From Nageia nagi (lineage: Eukaryota > Pinophyta), in the NCBI GenBank assembly GCA_050084985.1, contig JBITNC010000002.1, forward strand, positions 11,408,001 through 11,472,000: a stretch of DNA of 64,000 nucleotides, in the 5' to 3' direction. This document shows, piece after piece, positions 1 to 10,479 of the stretch. A model generated the notes under the pieces. That model ran no database searches. It was not told the origin of the DNA and worked only from the letters and a program-made list of their open reading frames with translations. Each line of letters starts with the position of its first letter. Position 1 is the stretch's first letter. The translations under genes and the position numbers were made by a program.

Positions 1-140
1 CTGCCTCCTCCCTCTCTCGCTTCGCATCCGGCACCAGGGAAGATTGCCTCCCCAGACTGAAGTTTGCAGACTTCTTTATCTCCATTCTCTAATCAAAATC
101 CAAACCAAGTCAGCTCACCCTTTCAATGTATTCATTTGGT

Positions 141-590
141 TCATATCCTGATATCATTATAATGAATGAGACTGTATCTTGATGAGGAAAAAACAAAAAA
201 AATTTCATAGGCCCTTTCAAGGAAACACCTTGGTGTATATCCTGTGATCATGGTAGTCCATGAAACTCTATCTGCATCATGCATCATGTCAAACAATTCG
301 TAGATCCTTTCAATGTTGTTACAGAGCAGAGAGAGGAGGTGAGGTTGCACCCAGCTGGCGAGGGAGGAGGCTACAGGGGAGGCATTTAAACAAGGCATAG
401 ACCCTTTCAATGTATTCTTGTTGTGCATATCCTATGATCATTGTAGTCCATGAAACTCTGTCTGCATCTTGTCAAACAATTCGCGCACCTTCCCTACATT
501 TCCACATTTTGCATACATGGACGTGGACTACAAGTCGACGAGGCATTTTAGCAAACAGTTCGCAGACCCTTTCAATGTATCATTTTATTT
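141..590 (-). pseudogene. PPR-protein pseudogene fragment (PLS-type repeats)
   Basis: Minus-strand translation shows degenerate pentatricopeptide units. One reads YELFDMMHDADRVSWTTMI followed by TGYT, the hallmark of plant PLS-class PPR repeats (LFD-M-x-RD-VSWT-MI-GY). A second, upstream unit (about 430-560) has the same VSWTTMIIGYAQ core but is out of frame. The family binds organellar RNA for editing, splicing or stability. Here only about two units survive, with stops and frameshifts between them and no transit peptide or C-terminal E/DYW domain, so it is a relic. The phrase GYxQxEYIERV recurs, and a third weaker echo lies near 130. It may be a captured or dead family member. Identity is fairly sure; function is absent. 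Confidence 0.6.
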
Positions 591-616
591 GACCCCCCCT
601 AAATTTTTATATATAA

Positions 617-646
617 TAATAATTTATATATATATATATATATATA
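617..646. repeat. AT-rich simple repeat (TA)n
   Basis: A run of alternating T and A lies just downstream of the PPR remnant and marks the change to AT-rich retrotransposon leader sequence. Confidence 0.8.
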
Positions 647-659
647 AATGCAGATAACT

Positions 660-1400
660 AGATGGTTTTATTTATGTATAAATTGATAATTTAAAAAAAA
701 TCCTTATTTGATTGGTTTTAAATACCTTTCCCCCTTTTTAAGCTATGAAATAGCTATGATGAGAGATGTAATTAAAAAAAACAATTGTAAAATCATTTTG
801 TATGGCTCTCATCATATAGATATTAAAGAAAATACACCCTTTTTAATAAATGGCTTACAATATGTTATTTCTATATACTAACCTCTTAAACATGTTTACT
901 AGAGGATAGTAAAAAAATTACCCATATTTTGCAAATAACAAAAAAGTTAACACATAGTTCAAAATGTGTTAGTGTCATAAGACCAAATCAAGTTTAACTA
1001 TAACATATTATTACCATTTTGATCATATAAAGACCTCTTAATACCAAAGGAATAAAAGGTATGTAAAAGAAAAAATAATAGCAATATTGCAACTAATCAA
1101 AAAAAATGTTAGTATACAAATTGCAAATTTTGCATAATGTATTATTTCCCAATCACTTAACATAAAAGATTGTTAGTAGAACAAACAAAATGAGCAATAA
1201 TATATTATGTTATTGAGGCAATGTTTGCTAAGAGTTGAACTAACATAATCATAAAAGAATGTTAGTATCAAAATGAATATAATTCATAAGATAACCAAAG
1301 GAGGAGGAAATTTATACCTTCTCTTAGAATTTACCTCATCAAGACCTTAAAATTGAAGGAATAAGAGCTTCCACACCAAGAAGAAGAGCTTCCACACCAA
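660..1400 (-). mobile_element. Leader remnant of a minus-strand copia element
   Basis: AT-rich DNA with repeated gttagta/ctaacat words is the same style as the leaders at 5400-5800 and 45810-46080 of the other copia copies here. It lies immediately internal to a primer-binding site and LTR (1401-1871), so it is the 5' untranslated leader of a minus-strand copia element. The element's gag-pol is missing beyond about 660. No coding sequence is seen. The left limit is approximate. Confidence 0.55.
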
Positions 1401-1413
1401 GCTCTGATACCAA
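1401..1413 (-). promoter_or_regulatory. Primer-binding site (initiator Met tRNA type)
   Basis: On the minus strand this reads TTGGTATCAGAGC, the standard copia primer site complementary to the 3' end of initiator tRNA-Met. It abuts the LTR that begins at 1415. Confidence 0.85.
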
Positions 1414-1414
1414 T

Positions 1415-1871
1415 TGAAGGATTTAGATCTACTCTAATCCTCAAGGTCCAAGACTAGAAAACTCAATCATTCAACATAACACAAATATAATGTGGTTTCT
1501 CCCTCCTTGGGATTACATCCACAACTAGTTCTCAATTCTCAATCTATGCACCTCTTACAACAATTCTCTTTCTCTCCTACACAACTAGTAGAGTAATCTT
1601 ACTCCAAAAACTTAGTTATGTTACAAGAGGAGAGGCCCTCTATTTATAGCTTGAGAACACCTTCCTAACCTCTCTTTAACCCAAGGGTAAGGTTAGGGTT
1701 ACAATAAATGTATCACCTAACTTTAACCTACCAACTAACCATATGGTAAGGTCAAAGTCTACATAATAAAGAATTCAATTGATCCCTTAAGGTATCTACA
1801 TATCCTTTAAGTGATTAATTGAATTTACAAGGAGTTTAGATATTCACAATATTTCATTACAAATTCTAACA
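1415..1871 (-). mobile_element. Copia 5' LTR, minus strand (D-type family)
   Basis: About 457 bp. On the minus strand it starts TGTTAGAATT and ends ...CCTTCA next to the PBS. It matches the 3' LTR of element D at 31735-32169 in long stretches, including the ctccctccttgg/tacatccac block and the ctatttata block (a minus-strand TATA box near 1640). No partner 3' LTR lies in the window, so the TSD cannot be checked. Confidence 0.75.
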
Positions 1872-1992
1872 ACATGTATATCAGTTCTAATCAAAATTAG
1901 GCATCCATTATAACATGTACATATATCAAAATAATAAGAATATACAATCCATGTAATCATTATAAATTATCATATCTATGCACACTACATTA

Positions 1993-2262
1993 AAATGCAT
2001 TATAAATTACTATCATATCATGCTGAGAGACTGAAGGCTCAACCACTATAGGGTGCTCTAATGAGCTATGCATCTCGCAATAAAAAGTGTTGCCAACCAA
2101 GGTCTACAAGAGATCAAAATAAACTTAAAATCATAAACTTAATCATTATATTTATAACCATATCTAGCCATAAACTTGCTACAAAAATGCATTATAAATT
2201 ACCATTAATGAATGTTGAGAGGTTGGAGGCTCAACCACTATAGGCTACACATCATAAAAGTG
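1993..2262. repeat. Imperfect direct duplication, 192-bp spacing
   Basis: Two copies share aaatgcattataaatta, then a gag-ag-gg-ggctcaaccactatag block, then aaaagtgttg-caacc. The first begins near 1993 and the second near 2185. The DNA between is AT-rich and non-coding. Function is unknown. Confidence 0.6.
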
Positions 2263-2379
2263 TTGTCAACCTGCAAGTGCATATATATAAAAATTCAAAT
2301 TATTTAAATTTTATAAATGATTTACACATGTGAACTACATAACTATGAAAATTCAAAGTAAACATTATTGAATACATAC

Positions 2380-3417
2380 CATGGATGGGACCTTAGACTG
2401 TAAAGGAGCATTGAGCGATGTCATATTACCTCCTTGGATATCGAAATATGCCTCATGATGTCTTCTAAGGGGATCAATATGCTAACCTTGATAACCTGAA
2501 GATACAAATGGCCTATATGCCTCATGATCAATATCATCAAACAACACATCCATATATACTCCTAAATGATTTGATTGAATGGCTGATCCATGAAATATCA
2601 CATGGCAAACTCTACATCTATGATACGTAAATATGAATGAGCTGCTAGTACATCCAACTCCAATATGTATTGAGCCATCACCTCTAACCTTAATGAATTC
2701 ATTTGCCACATTTGTAGTTTGTTCAGTGAGGTTCCTCATAAGTTGACTCAATGTTCCAAGAGCCTAAAGCATTGCTAAATGATGAACATGTGCAGATACA
2801 AAATCTCTAAGAGTACTAACAAGAGGTACAACATGAGTAGGTCATCTTAGATCAAATCGTGTCCCTAGCCTTTGTTGTGAACTACCCATACTAACACCAT
2901 GAAATGGTTGAATATCAAAATTATTGGGCTTTTTCCCAAGGACAAACTCCACACATAAAAGCTTAATGAAATAAAAGGGTACATCATTACCACCACTATG
3001 TGGTGGATGATCAACTACCATCCACCTTTGATCCCAAACATACTTGGTGATCCCCTCATGCCTACACCAAAAAATTAAATTTGTTTTTTGAGTGGGTGGC
3101 ATTGGTTCTCCACTTATAGGATTCCTAAAATATTGGCCTAAATCTCCTTTTGTAATGTGATAAGTCTCATCAATCTATTTTTGGGATAGACCATCATTAT
3201 AAAACCTCCTCCTCTCCTCTCTATGTGACTAAAAATCATTTGTGGTCTCATAAATGGATGTAATTATATCAACTAGAGTTTTCATTAAAGTTACAAATCA
3301 TAAAAGGTGGGGGGATATCCCTATGATGCAGGATCTCATGAATTTTATCATGTATGGAGGTAATATTCTCAACTATGTTTGCTCGCAAGCAAGCATCCTT
3401 GGGTAAAGGGGTCTTGA
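2380..3417 (-). pseudogene. Unidentified coding remnant interrupted by the nested copia elements
   Basis: Two open stretches (2482-2751 and 2842-3102) lie in the same minus-strand frame, 351 bases apart at their starts, separated by a stop. Upstream sequence to about 3230 still looks coding but has a stop and frame changes. The peptides contain ITKYVWDQRWMVVDHPPH and VCHVIFHGSAIQS. I do not recognise the family. They could be host gene exons or a capsid-like ORF of another element. The stretch ends exactly at the outer copia insertion (3417), and its natural continuation should be the flank after 20177, where a further short coding-like stretch is seen on the minus strand. Confidence 0.4.
3413..3417. 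repeat. Left target-site duplication (cttga)
   Basis: The five bases cttga directly precede LTR1 at 3418. The same five bases follow LTR4 at 20173-20177. This proves that the outermost LTRs belong to one insertion. Confidence 0.85.
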
Positions 3418-3916
3418 TGTTGGAATGTATAATGCATTATTGTAAAGGTTTTGTAATAATATTCTATGTCAATTCACTAATACTCAAGGGTATCATTTGA
3501 TACCTTAAGTATTTAAGTGAATATGATAATGTAACTTGTCCTACACTCCATGTCATGAGCATGCCCCTTGGGTAAAAGGATATGCATGTCATGCTTTTGT
3601 ACATTGGATAAAAGAGTGATCCAAAGAGGGATTTTGGCCTATAAATAGAAGGCTCCCTCTTTGTGATCACACATCTATTTGTGGAGTAAAGTTATGCTAT
3701 AGGATAGTGGTTAAGAGAAAAGATTAGGAGGATTGTAAAAGTTCATATTTGTTAAGAAGAGAGATCTAATTAGTGGATGTACTTCTTGTTGGAGAAACCA
3801 CTTACATATTGTGTTATCTTTGTGAGATTACTTTGTGTGATAGTTAGATGTGAATTAAGAGATTTCATATGATCTTGGTAGTTTAAGATTATTTATGTTA
3901 TAGTTCAATTCTCACA
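3418..3916 (+). repeat. LTR1, 5' LTR of the outer copia element
   Basis: 499 bp from TGTTGGAATG to ...CTCACA. A near-perfect palindrome lies at 3482-3510, and a TATA box ctataaatag at 3639-3648 marks the likely U3/R promoter. It is followed two bases later by the primer-binding site. Confidence 0.85.
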
Positions 3917-3918
3917 TT

Positions 3919-3930
3919 TGGTATCAAAGC
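3919..3930 (+). promoter_or_regulatory. Primer-binding site of the outer element
   Basis: Reads tggtatcaaagc, one base off the usual TGGTATCAGAGC complementary to initiator tRNA-Met. It lies two bases after LTR1. Confidence 0.8.
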
Positions 3931-4777
3931 TCCTTGGAAGCTCATTTTCACATCCTTGCATCTTAGTGATCTTCATTCCTCATTATACACCTCATTCCTT
4001 AATTGTTAAGGTAAAACTAAGAGAAGGTATAAGTTCCTTTATTCTTAGTTATTTTTTTAATTATTACCTCATGCTACTAACATATTTGTTGTGTTAGTTC
4101 TTTTTGAGCATAATATGGCTAACAAAATTGCAAAATTTTAGTTTATTCTAACCTCTTATGTTACTTGCAATTTTTTTAAGAGAAGGGGTTATTATACAAT
4201 ATTTGTGTAATATTACTTTGTAATATTACAAAATATGCTAAAAATTAAGAAATATGATTAAAAAAAATTGAATACTAACCTTTTTTTTGGGGTACATTTT
4301 TTTTAAATTTTTTTTACCATATTGTTACTTTTTTACAAAAAAAAGGGTTAGTATTTGCAATATTGTTTTAGCTATTTGGAATAAAAGAAGTTATTTTTCA
4401 AAAGCTTGATACTGAGACATAGTTTATATAATATGTTTTTAAATTTAGTATTTACATATAATGTTCAATATTCTATCCTCCTTGTTAAGGCTTGGCAGCT
4501 GCTTGGTGGAAGCTGGGGAAAAGTTTTTTTAATCTGATGCCTTGGTTTGAAGCTTATGCTTTCATTTTTTTTGAAACCCTTATGGACTCGACCCCTTTGC
4601 ACGAAGGCACCCCCATTACATAAAGCTTCCTATGGATTTGTGGGAGGTGTTCTTCTCCTTGCTAACCACAGTGTGCCACTCACCAAACCACCTCATCATG
4701 GAAAGACTTTCTCTTGGCGGTATCCCATGCGACTATGCTCCTTCGTGCAATTCTCCTCTCCGATCATGCCTTGGTTG
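3931..4777 (+). mobile_element. Outer copia leader, first part
   Basis: AT-rich untranslated leader, rich in ttagt and poly-A/T words, changing near 4490 to a more GC-rich stretch. The open frame 4547-4792 is weak and runs into the inner LTR, so I do not call it a gene. The leader resumes at about 13112. Confidence 0.6.
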
Positions 4778-5271
4778 TGTTGGAATGTATAATGCATTAT
4801 TGTAAAGGTTTGTATTAAATATTCTATGTAAGTTCACTAATACTTAAGGGTATCATTTGATACCTTAGGTATTTAAGTGAATATGATAATATAACTTATC
4901 CTACACTTCATGTCATGAGCATGCCCCTTGGGTAAAAGGATGTGCATGTCATGCTTTTATACATTGGATAAAAAGGTGATCCAAAGAGGGATTTTGGACT
5001 ATAAATAGAAGGCTCCCTCTTTGTGATCAGACACCAATTATGGAGTAAAGTTATGCTATAGGATAGAAGTGTAGGAGTTGAGATTAGGAGAATTGTAAGA
5101 GATTTGTATTTATGGTGGAAGTAAAGATCTTGTTAGTGGATGTACTCCTAGTTGGAAGAACCACTTACATATTATGTTATGAGATTGCTTTGTGAGTTTG
5201 TTAGATGTAATTGTGAGCTTTCATGTGATCTTGGTTGATTAGAAATTATCTTGTTAGTGTTAGTTCCTTCA
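4778..5271 (+). repeat. LTR2, 5' LTR of the inner copia element
   Basis: 494 bp, TGTTGGAATG to ...CCTTCA. Palindrome at 4842-4870 and TATA box ctataaatag at 4999-5008. The primer-binding site follows at 5275. Confidence 0.85.
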
Positions 5272-5274
5272 AAT

Positions 5275-5287
5275 TGGTATCAGAGCT
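5275..5287 (+). promoter_or_regulatory. Primer-binding site of the inner element
   Basis: Reads tggtatcagagct, an exact initiator tRNA-Met type site, three bases after LTR2. Confidence 0.9.
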
Positions 5288-5921
5288 ACTTGGAGGCTCC
5301 TCTTCACATCCTTGGTTGGTGACTCATCTTCTTGGAGGCTTCATCTTTCTTCATCCCTATAAGGTAAAACCTTTGAATGTATAACCTCTTACTTAATCTC
5401 TTCTAATTTTGATGAATCACTACTTATTACTAACATATTTAGTGAAATATGTTAGTTTAATTTATTACAAAATTTGCTTAAAAAAATAGCAATATATGAT
5501 GCAACTAGTTTTAGACTAACATATTTTGTATAATGTGTTAATTGATCCTTTTTTTTACTCTAAAAATAGCAATATATAAATAAGCATGCAATCTTTTGTT
5601 TATGCTAACATTTTTTGTTGCAATTTTTTTACAAAAGTTGCTTAATATATATTGCTTATTTTTATACTCTTTTATGAAAAGGATTAGTTATTCTACCTTT
5701 TAAAGTTATTTTAGCTTTAAAAAAAATTAGAAGGTTGTATTTTTGCAAATAAGGTATCTTTTTTAACAAAAATGAAAATAATTACCTTTTATTTTTTTTT
5801 TAGGGTTTACATCCTTGTAAGGGGAAGTTTATATAACAAACATATATATATATATATAAAATCTTCAAAAAAAATTTCCAATTTTTTTTTCTTTCAAAAG
5901 TTGTAGAAATTTTTTTTTTGA

Positions 5922-6160
5922 GTGGCTCGCACCTTGTGGCCCCCGTCGATTATGGTTGGGTGGCTCGTGACTTGTGACCCTCATTACTTGTCATTGGGTG
6001 GCTTGCAGCCTACATCACCTATCATTGGGTAGCTCATGGCCTACAAATGCATAGCTTGCAACCTATGCCACCTACCGCTAGGTAGCTCACGACCTACATT
6101 GTCTACTGTTGGGAAACTTGTGGCCCCCATCAACTATGACTAGGTGCACATAGCTTGCCC
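5922..6160 (+). repeat. GC-rich minisatellite in the leader (31/38-bp units)
   Basis: Units begin gtggctc/gtagctc at about 5922, 5960, 5998, 6029, 6082 and 6113, with spacings of 38, 38, 31, 53 (22+31) and 31 bases. Each ends in a cattgg- or actag-like string. A similar GC-rich repeat occurs in the leader of element D (38530-38790). Confidence 0.7.
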
Positions 6161-7377
6161 AATGTGACCTCTTATGTGACCTATAATGTTGCCTGTTGTG
6201 ACCCTCCTTACTACTTGCCATCATTGTGATTTCCTGCAACCCCCCCCCCCCATAGGTTCTCCACCATCGTAGCCCTTCTCCTTGGGCTCTCCTTCCCTTA
6301 GGCAACTACCCCCTCTGTAAACTCTCTTATGAAGCATGTACCAAGGGGTTCAAATTTTGTACTGAAATTCATTTATTTTTGGTTACTCAATTTTGTTTAT
6401 CATGAGTTTCCTTTAATGAATAATGGTCAAAATGTGCATTAATGGTTTGCAATTGAGTAAATGTCAAGTGCATATTTAATATTTTTCATCATTCCACTAA
6501 AATCTTTTCTTTTAGAAAAATATGGCAAGTACCCAAGGAATTTGTAGCAATTTAATTTCTACATTTATTATTTTAGTGTTATTAAGGGATAAATTTCTAA
6601 AAGAGGATTCATTTTAGATCTTTAGCATGCTACTTCTTTTTGGTAAAAATGATATCTTAGCCTCATTTTTACCTTAATGATAGTATGAGCATTTATAGTA
6701 AGGATCTTTTTCAAAATGGGGGGATATTGTTGTATACTTAGAAATTTTTTCTTTTCAAATATTTTAGGATAAATTACTAAGTTAAATTAGTATGCTATCT
6801 TTAGGATAAATGTTTAATTCAAAGAAAGGGGAGTTTATTTTTTCTCTTTACTTAAATATTTATCTAGATTGTATGTTAAAAGTGACAAAACTCCTCATGC
6901 AAGTAATAAGATAATGCACAATTACTTTAAATTAATGCTTAGTAATTTTTTTTATATATGCTTAAATGCTTATTTATTAAAGATAATAAATGCATGCTTA
7001 TGCTTAGCAATTTTTTTAAAATGCATGCTTAGTACTTAATTTTTAAGTTATACATGCTTACTTGATTTTTTAAGTTATGGATTGATACATGCTTCCTACT
7101 TAATCCTTATGTTAAATAGTGCATGCTTCTTACTTAATTTATTAGAATGATGCATACTTACTTAAATTTTTTAAAGCTATGTGAATAATGCATTTTTTAA
7201 AAAATGCTTAAAGCTTAATTTTTGAATGCATTCTCAAGGATTTAAATTTTTAAGTTAATGCTTAGGACTTAATTTTTTAAGATGCATGCTTATGATTAAG
7301 AATGCATGTTGAGTATTTATCCTTATGCAAAGTATAGAATGGACTTATGCAAAATAGGTGATGATGTAATGATATCC

Positions 7378-8045
7378 TTTAGGGGTTGGTAAACAAAATC
7401 CATTGGACACTTAGGTTCCAAGTTATGAATGGATGATATTTAATTTTATGCTCTTTTACTTCATGTTTCGCATCTTGCTTTATTTACTTATGCAAAAATG
7501 TAAACATTGATATGAGCAACCCCCTAAAATGAACACATTTACATGTACATTCTGCAACATGACTTGTTTGGGGACCCATGAGGTGAGGACAAGTAGATTG
7601 GAGCCTTTAAGTTCGATGATCCAAGTGATGAAAATTCCATACTTCTTAATTACCCCTAAGTCCTTTGTTGGTATGGATTTAACTCTAATAGGTGGATAGG
7701 TATGTGTGTAGTGATACCACATATCCGCACATCCATTTAGGGATTATCTTGATAACCTAGGAGGACAACTTGAAACCTAATCAAGATTAATAATTTGGTT
7801 TATCCAATAAATGTCAAAACCTTAGAAAATAGCTAGTAGTTCTCCTTATGAGAGTATATTATTGCCGAAGAGGAACTGGTTGAGGATTGGTATGACTTGA
7901 GCTCCTCTTGTGTGGGTATCCAGATGAAGGCCTAATTTTAGATAAGAAAATAAACCTTAATAATGTGACTCTACATCTATGGTTATTGAGATGAGAAATG
8001 TATTTGGTACATGGGTTATTATTTGGATTGTAAAATATTTGCACT
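7378..8045 (+). other. Conserved leader block upstream of gag
   Basis: The stretch from ggttggtaaacaaaa through the segment whose complement is gtggtatcactacacac is shared with 14108-14800 (outer) and, in reverse, with 37240-37880 (D). It sits a few hundred bases before the gag start in all three, so its position is fixed. It may be a packaging/dimerisation or translation element. That role is inference. Confidence 0.5.
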
Positions 8046-8170
8046 TGTGAATCAAATCAAGCATGTCTATAATGTTAAATGTAACATGTATTATTTACTT
8101 GTTTAAAATTTAATATTTAATGTTACTTATTGAAACCACATGCTTATTATTTCACATTATTTTGTAGCAA

Positions 8171-9112
8171 ATGGGAGAATCCTTTTTACCCAAACACATT
8201 CTTGTTGGTTTCAACTATGGGATTTGAGAACCTTGGATGAGAGTTGAATTGCAAGTAAAAAAGCTTTGGTAAATAGTGAATGAGAACCATATACCTCATA
8301 TATATGAGAAGGCACTAGAAGCTTACAACATGAAGAATGAGTTAGCAACCTTCATGATTTACCATGTAGTTTCAGATGATGTGCTCCTAATGATTTCCTC
8401 TTCAACCTAGGTAAAGGAAGCATGGGATAAGTTTAAGAAAATTTATATTGGTTCAAAATTTTCAAAAAGATTTACCATTATTCAAAAGTTACTTCAATCT
8501 CATCAATGGGAAGAATAAAATGTGGCTATTTACTTGAATAAAATCATTGACCTAAGGATTCAACTTGTTGCTTATGGATGCAGTTGGATCAATGATGAGT
8601 TCATGGTCTTTATCATTCTTCAAAACCTTTCTTCAAAGTTTTAAAACTTTGTAATGGTTATAGAAACAAGGTTTGACGGTGAAGAAGAAGTCTTCTCCCT
8701 TGAGAACCTTTCAAGGCACCTATTGAAGCATAAAGAAATAGCATTGCTCTTGGAGCAACCAAAACTCTTTTCAAGAAGAAGTTCAACCATCAAAGGAATT
8801 ATTATCCTTCTTCCTTCAAAAGGTTTGAGAAAAGAGGCAGTGGCTACAATAGCAGTAGGAACAATAGAAATAATAACCATAGTAGCAAGAACAATGGTAA
8901 TAACAACCATTTTAAGCAAAGAGATGGAAAAGGCTCAGCGAATAATCCCTAACCTAAAAAAATTTGATGGTAATTATAAGTATTATGGCATTCAAGATCA
9001 CAAAGAAGTTGATTGGTACAAAAAAAAAGAGAAAAATAACAAAGGTAATAGAAATGTAAAGAACTATAAAGGAAAGAAGAATATTCATTATGGTTTTGCT
9101 ACAAGGATCTAA
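8171..9112 (+). pseudogene. gag of the inner copia element, broken
   Basis: Starts at ATG 8171 (MGESFLPKHILVG...), the usual copia gag opening with an F/Y-xIW-E pattern, here with W mutated to a stop. Other stops and frame changes follow, for example near 8410 and 8640. The nucleocapsid zinc knuckle (about 8970-9015) should be CX2CX4HX4C, but it reads YKYYGIQDHKEVDW: the His remains and all three Cys are lost. It would encode the capsid/nucleocapsid that packages element RNA. As it stands it cannot. Confidence 0.75.
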
Positions 9113-10440
9113 TCTATGTCTTGCTCTTTTTTATATGATTAGATTGTTGACTTTGGTTGCACTAATCACCTATGCTTTGAAAAATAAATATTTGGGAACT
9201 TTCACAAGTATAGAAAATATTTGGTTGTGATAGGTGATAACTCCACCCTTTGGAGTCCAAGGAATTAGGAGTGTGTTAATTAATGAAAGGGTTCTTGAAA
9301 ATGTTCTCTATGTTCTTAAGTTAAGGATGAACCTTATCTCTATGATCTAAGTTTCTAGAAAAGGGTACTTTTTTGAGTTTGAATCTCAATCTTGGCGTAT
9401 TAAGAAAGGACTTGCCACTTTGGTTAAAGGATATATGAAAGATAATATCTACATTGTAGATCAAATTCCATTAAAGATGTATCTTACTTCTAGAGTGTGT
9501 TCTAAAGGTAATCTTTGGCACTATCATTTAGGAAACCTTAATCATAAGAGTATTCAAATCATAAGAGACCAAAAACTTGTAGAACATTTGCCTTCAATTT
9601 CTCCTTCGATTGGTCTATATGAGAAGTGAATTCTTGGCAAGATGCATAGACAAAAGTTTGAAAAAGATAAAGCAACAAGAGCATCTCAACCTCTTCAACT
9701 TATGCATTCAGATTTGATGGATCTATTTCAAACTAAGTCACTTGGAAGAGCAACTTACATCTTGACCTTCATTGATAACTTTAGTAGGATGACCTTTGGG
9801 TATCTACTTTAGCACAAGGATTAAACCTTTGAGAGTTTTAAAGTTTTTAAGGCTTTTGTTAAGAATCAAACTAACTTTAAAATCAAGATGTTGAGATCAA
9901 ATAATAAGGGAGAATATAATAGGAATGAGTTTAATGACTATTGTGCTAAGTATGGAATCAAAAGGTAATTTATTATTCCTTACACTCCTTAGCAGAATGG
10001 TGTTGCCAAAAGGAAAAATAGGATAATTATGGAGATAAATAGATGCATGTTGGGTAATCTTTCTAGTTTCTTGTTGGGTGAAGCTATGAGCATTGCTATT
10101 TACACCTTGAATAGGTGTCTCATAAAAGCCATTCAGAGTAAAACTCCTTTTGAGGCATGGTCAGGAAGAAAACCTAATATTTCTCACCTTAGGGTGTTTG
10201 GTTGTGAAGCATTCTCCTACATTATTTTTGAGAAAAGGAATAAATTAGATAAAATAACTTAAAAAATGCATTTTTATGGGTTATAAAAGTCAACATAGAG
10301 GTTATAGGCTCTACTCTCCAACTTATAACGCAGTGTTTATTTCAAACGATGTAAAGTTCAATGAACTTCTTAAAGAATTTGCTTCTAATGAGGATGTTGA
10401 TGATCTACAGAACTCTTTAATTACTCCTAGCTAGTTGGAT
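9113..10440 (+). pseudogene. Protease-integrase region of the inner copia element, broken
   Basis: The protease active site reads IVDFGCTNH (9143-9169), so the usual DSG/DTG is DFG. The GAG-pre-integrase domain follows (9480-9650, LWHYHLGNLNHKSI). The integrase core has HSDLMDL and FIDNFSRMTFGY, but the second catalytic Asp is Asn (RSNNKGEY) and the catalytic Glu is Lys (NGVAKRK, codon 10008-10010). Stops at 9966-9968 and 9990-9992 fall where D has Gln, and one lies near 9810. Integrase would insert element cDNA. This copy is catalytically dead as well as truncated. Confidence 0.8.
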
Positions 10441-10479
10441 ATTGATGTAGATAAGTCACCTTAGAAACAAAATTCTTCA

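Larger units (their letters stand above)
5288..8170 (+). mobile_element. Inner copia leader, about 2.9 kb, non-coding
   Basis: The untranslated leader is unusually long for copia. In order it holds AT-rich DNA with ctaacatattt words, a TA run near 5843-5858, a GC-rich minisatellite (5922-6160), a C run near 6240-6252, AT-rich DNA full of atgcttA/ttaattttt words (6880-7320), and a block conserved in the outer element and in D (7378-8045). Sense ORFs are absent. The antisense ORFs 7480-7722 and 7859-8044 have counterparts in the outer copy (14240-14473, 14613-14798), but I treat them as side effects of sequence conservation. Confidence 0.65.

Noticed and set aside
7480-8044. Antisense open frames in the inner leader (7480-7722, 7859-8044) with counterparts at 14240-14473 and 14613-14798 as possible antisense genes
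   Set aside because: They are open in two close copies but frameshifted in D. Similar DNA keeps similar frames, and no motif or start context supports a gene.
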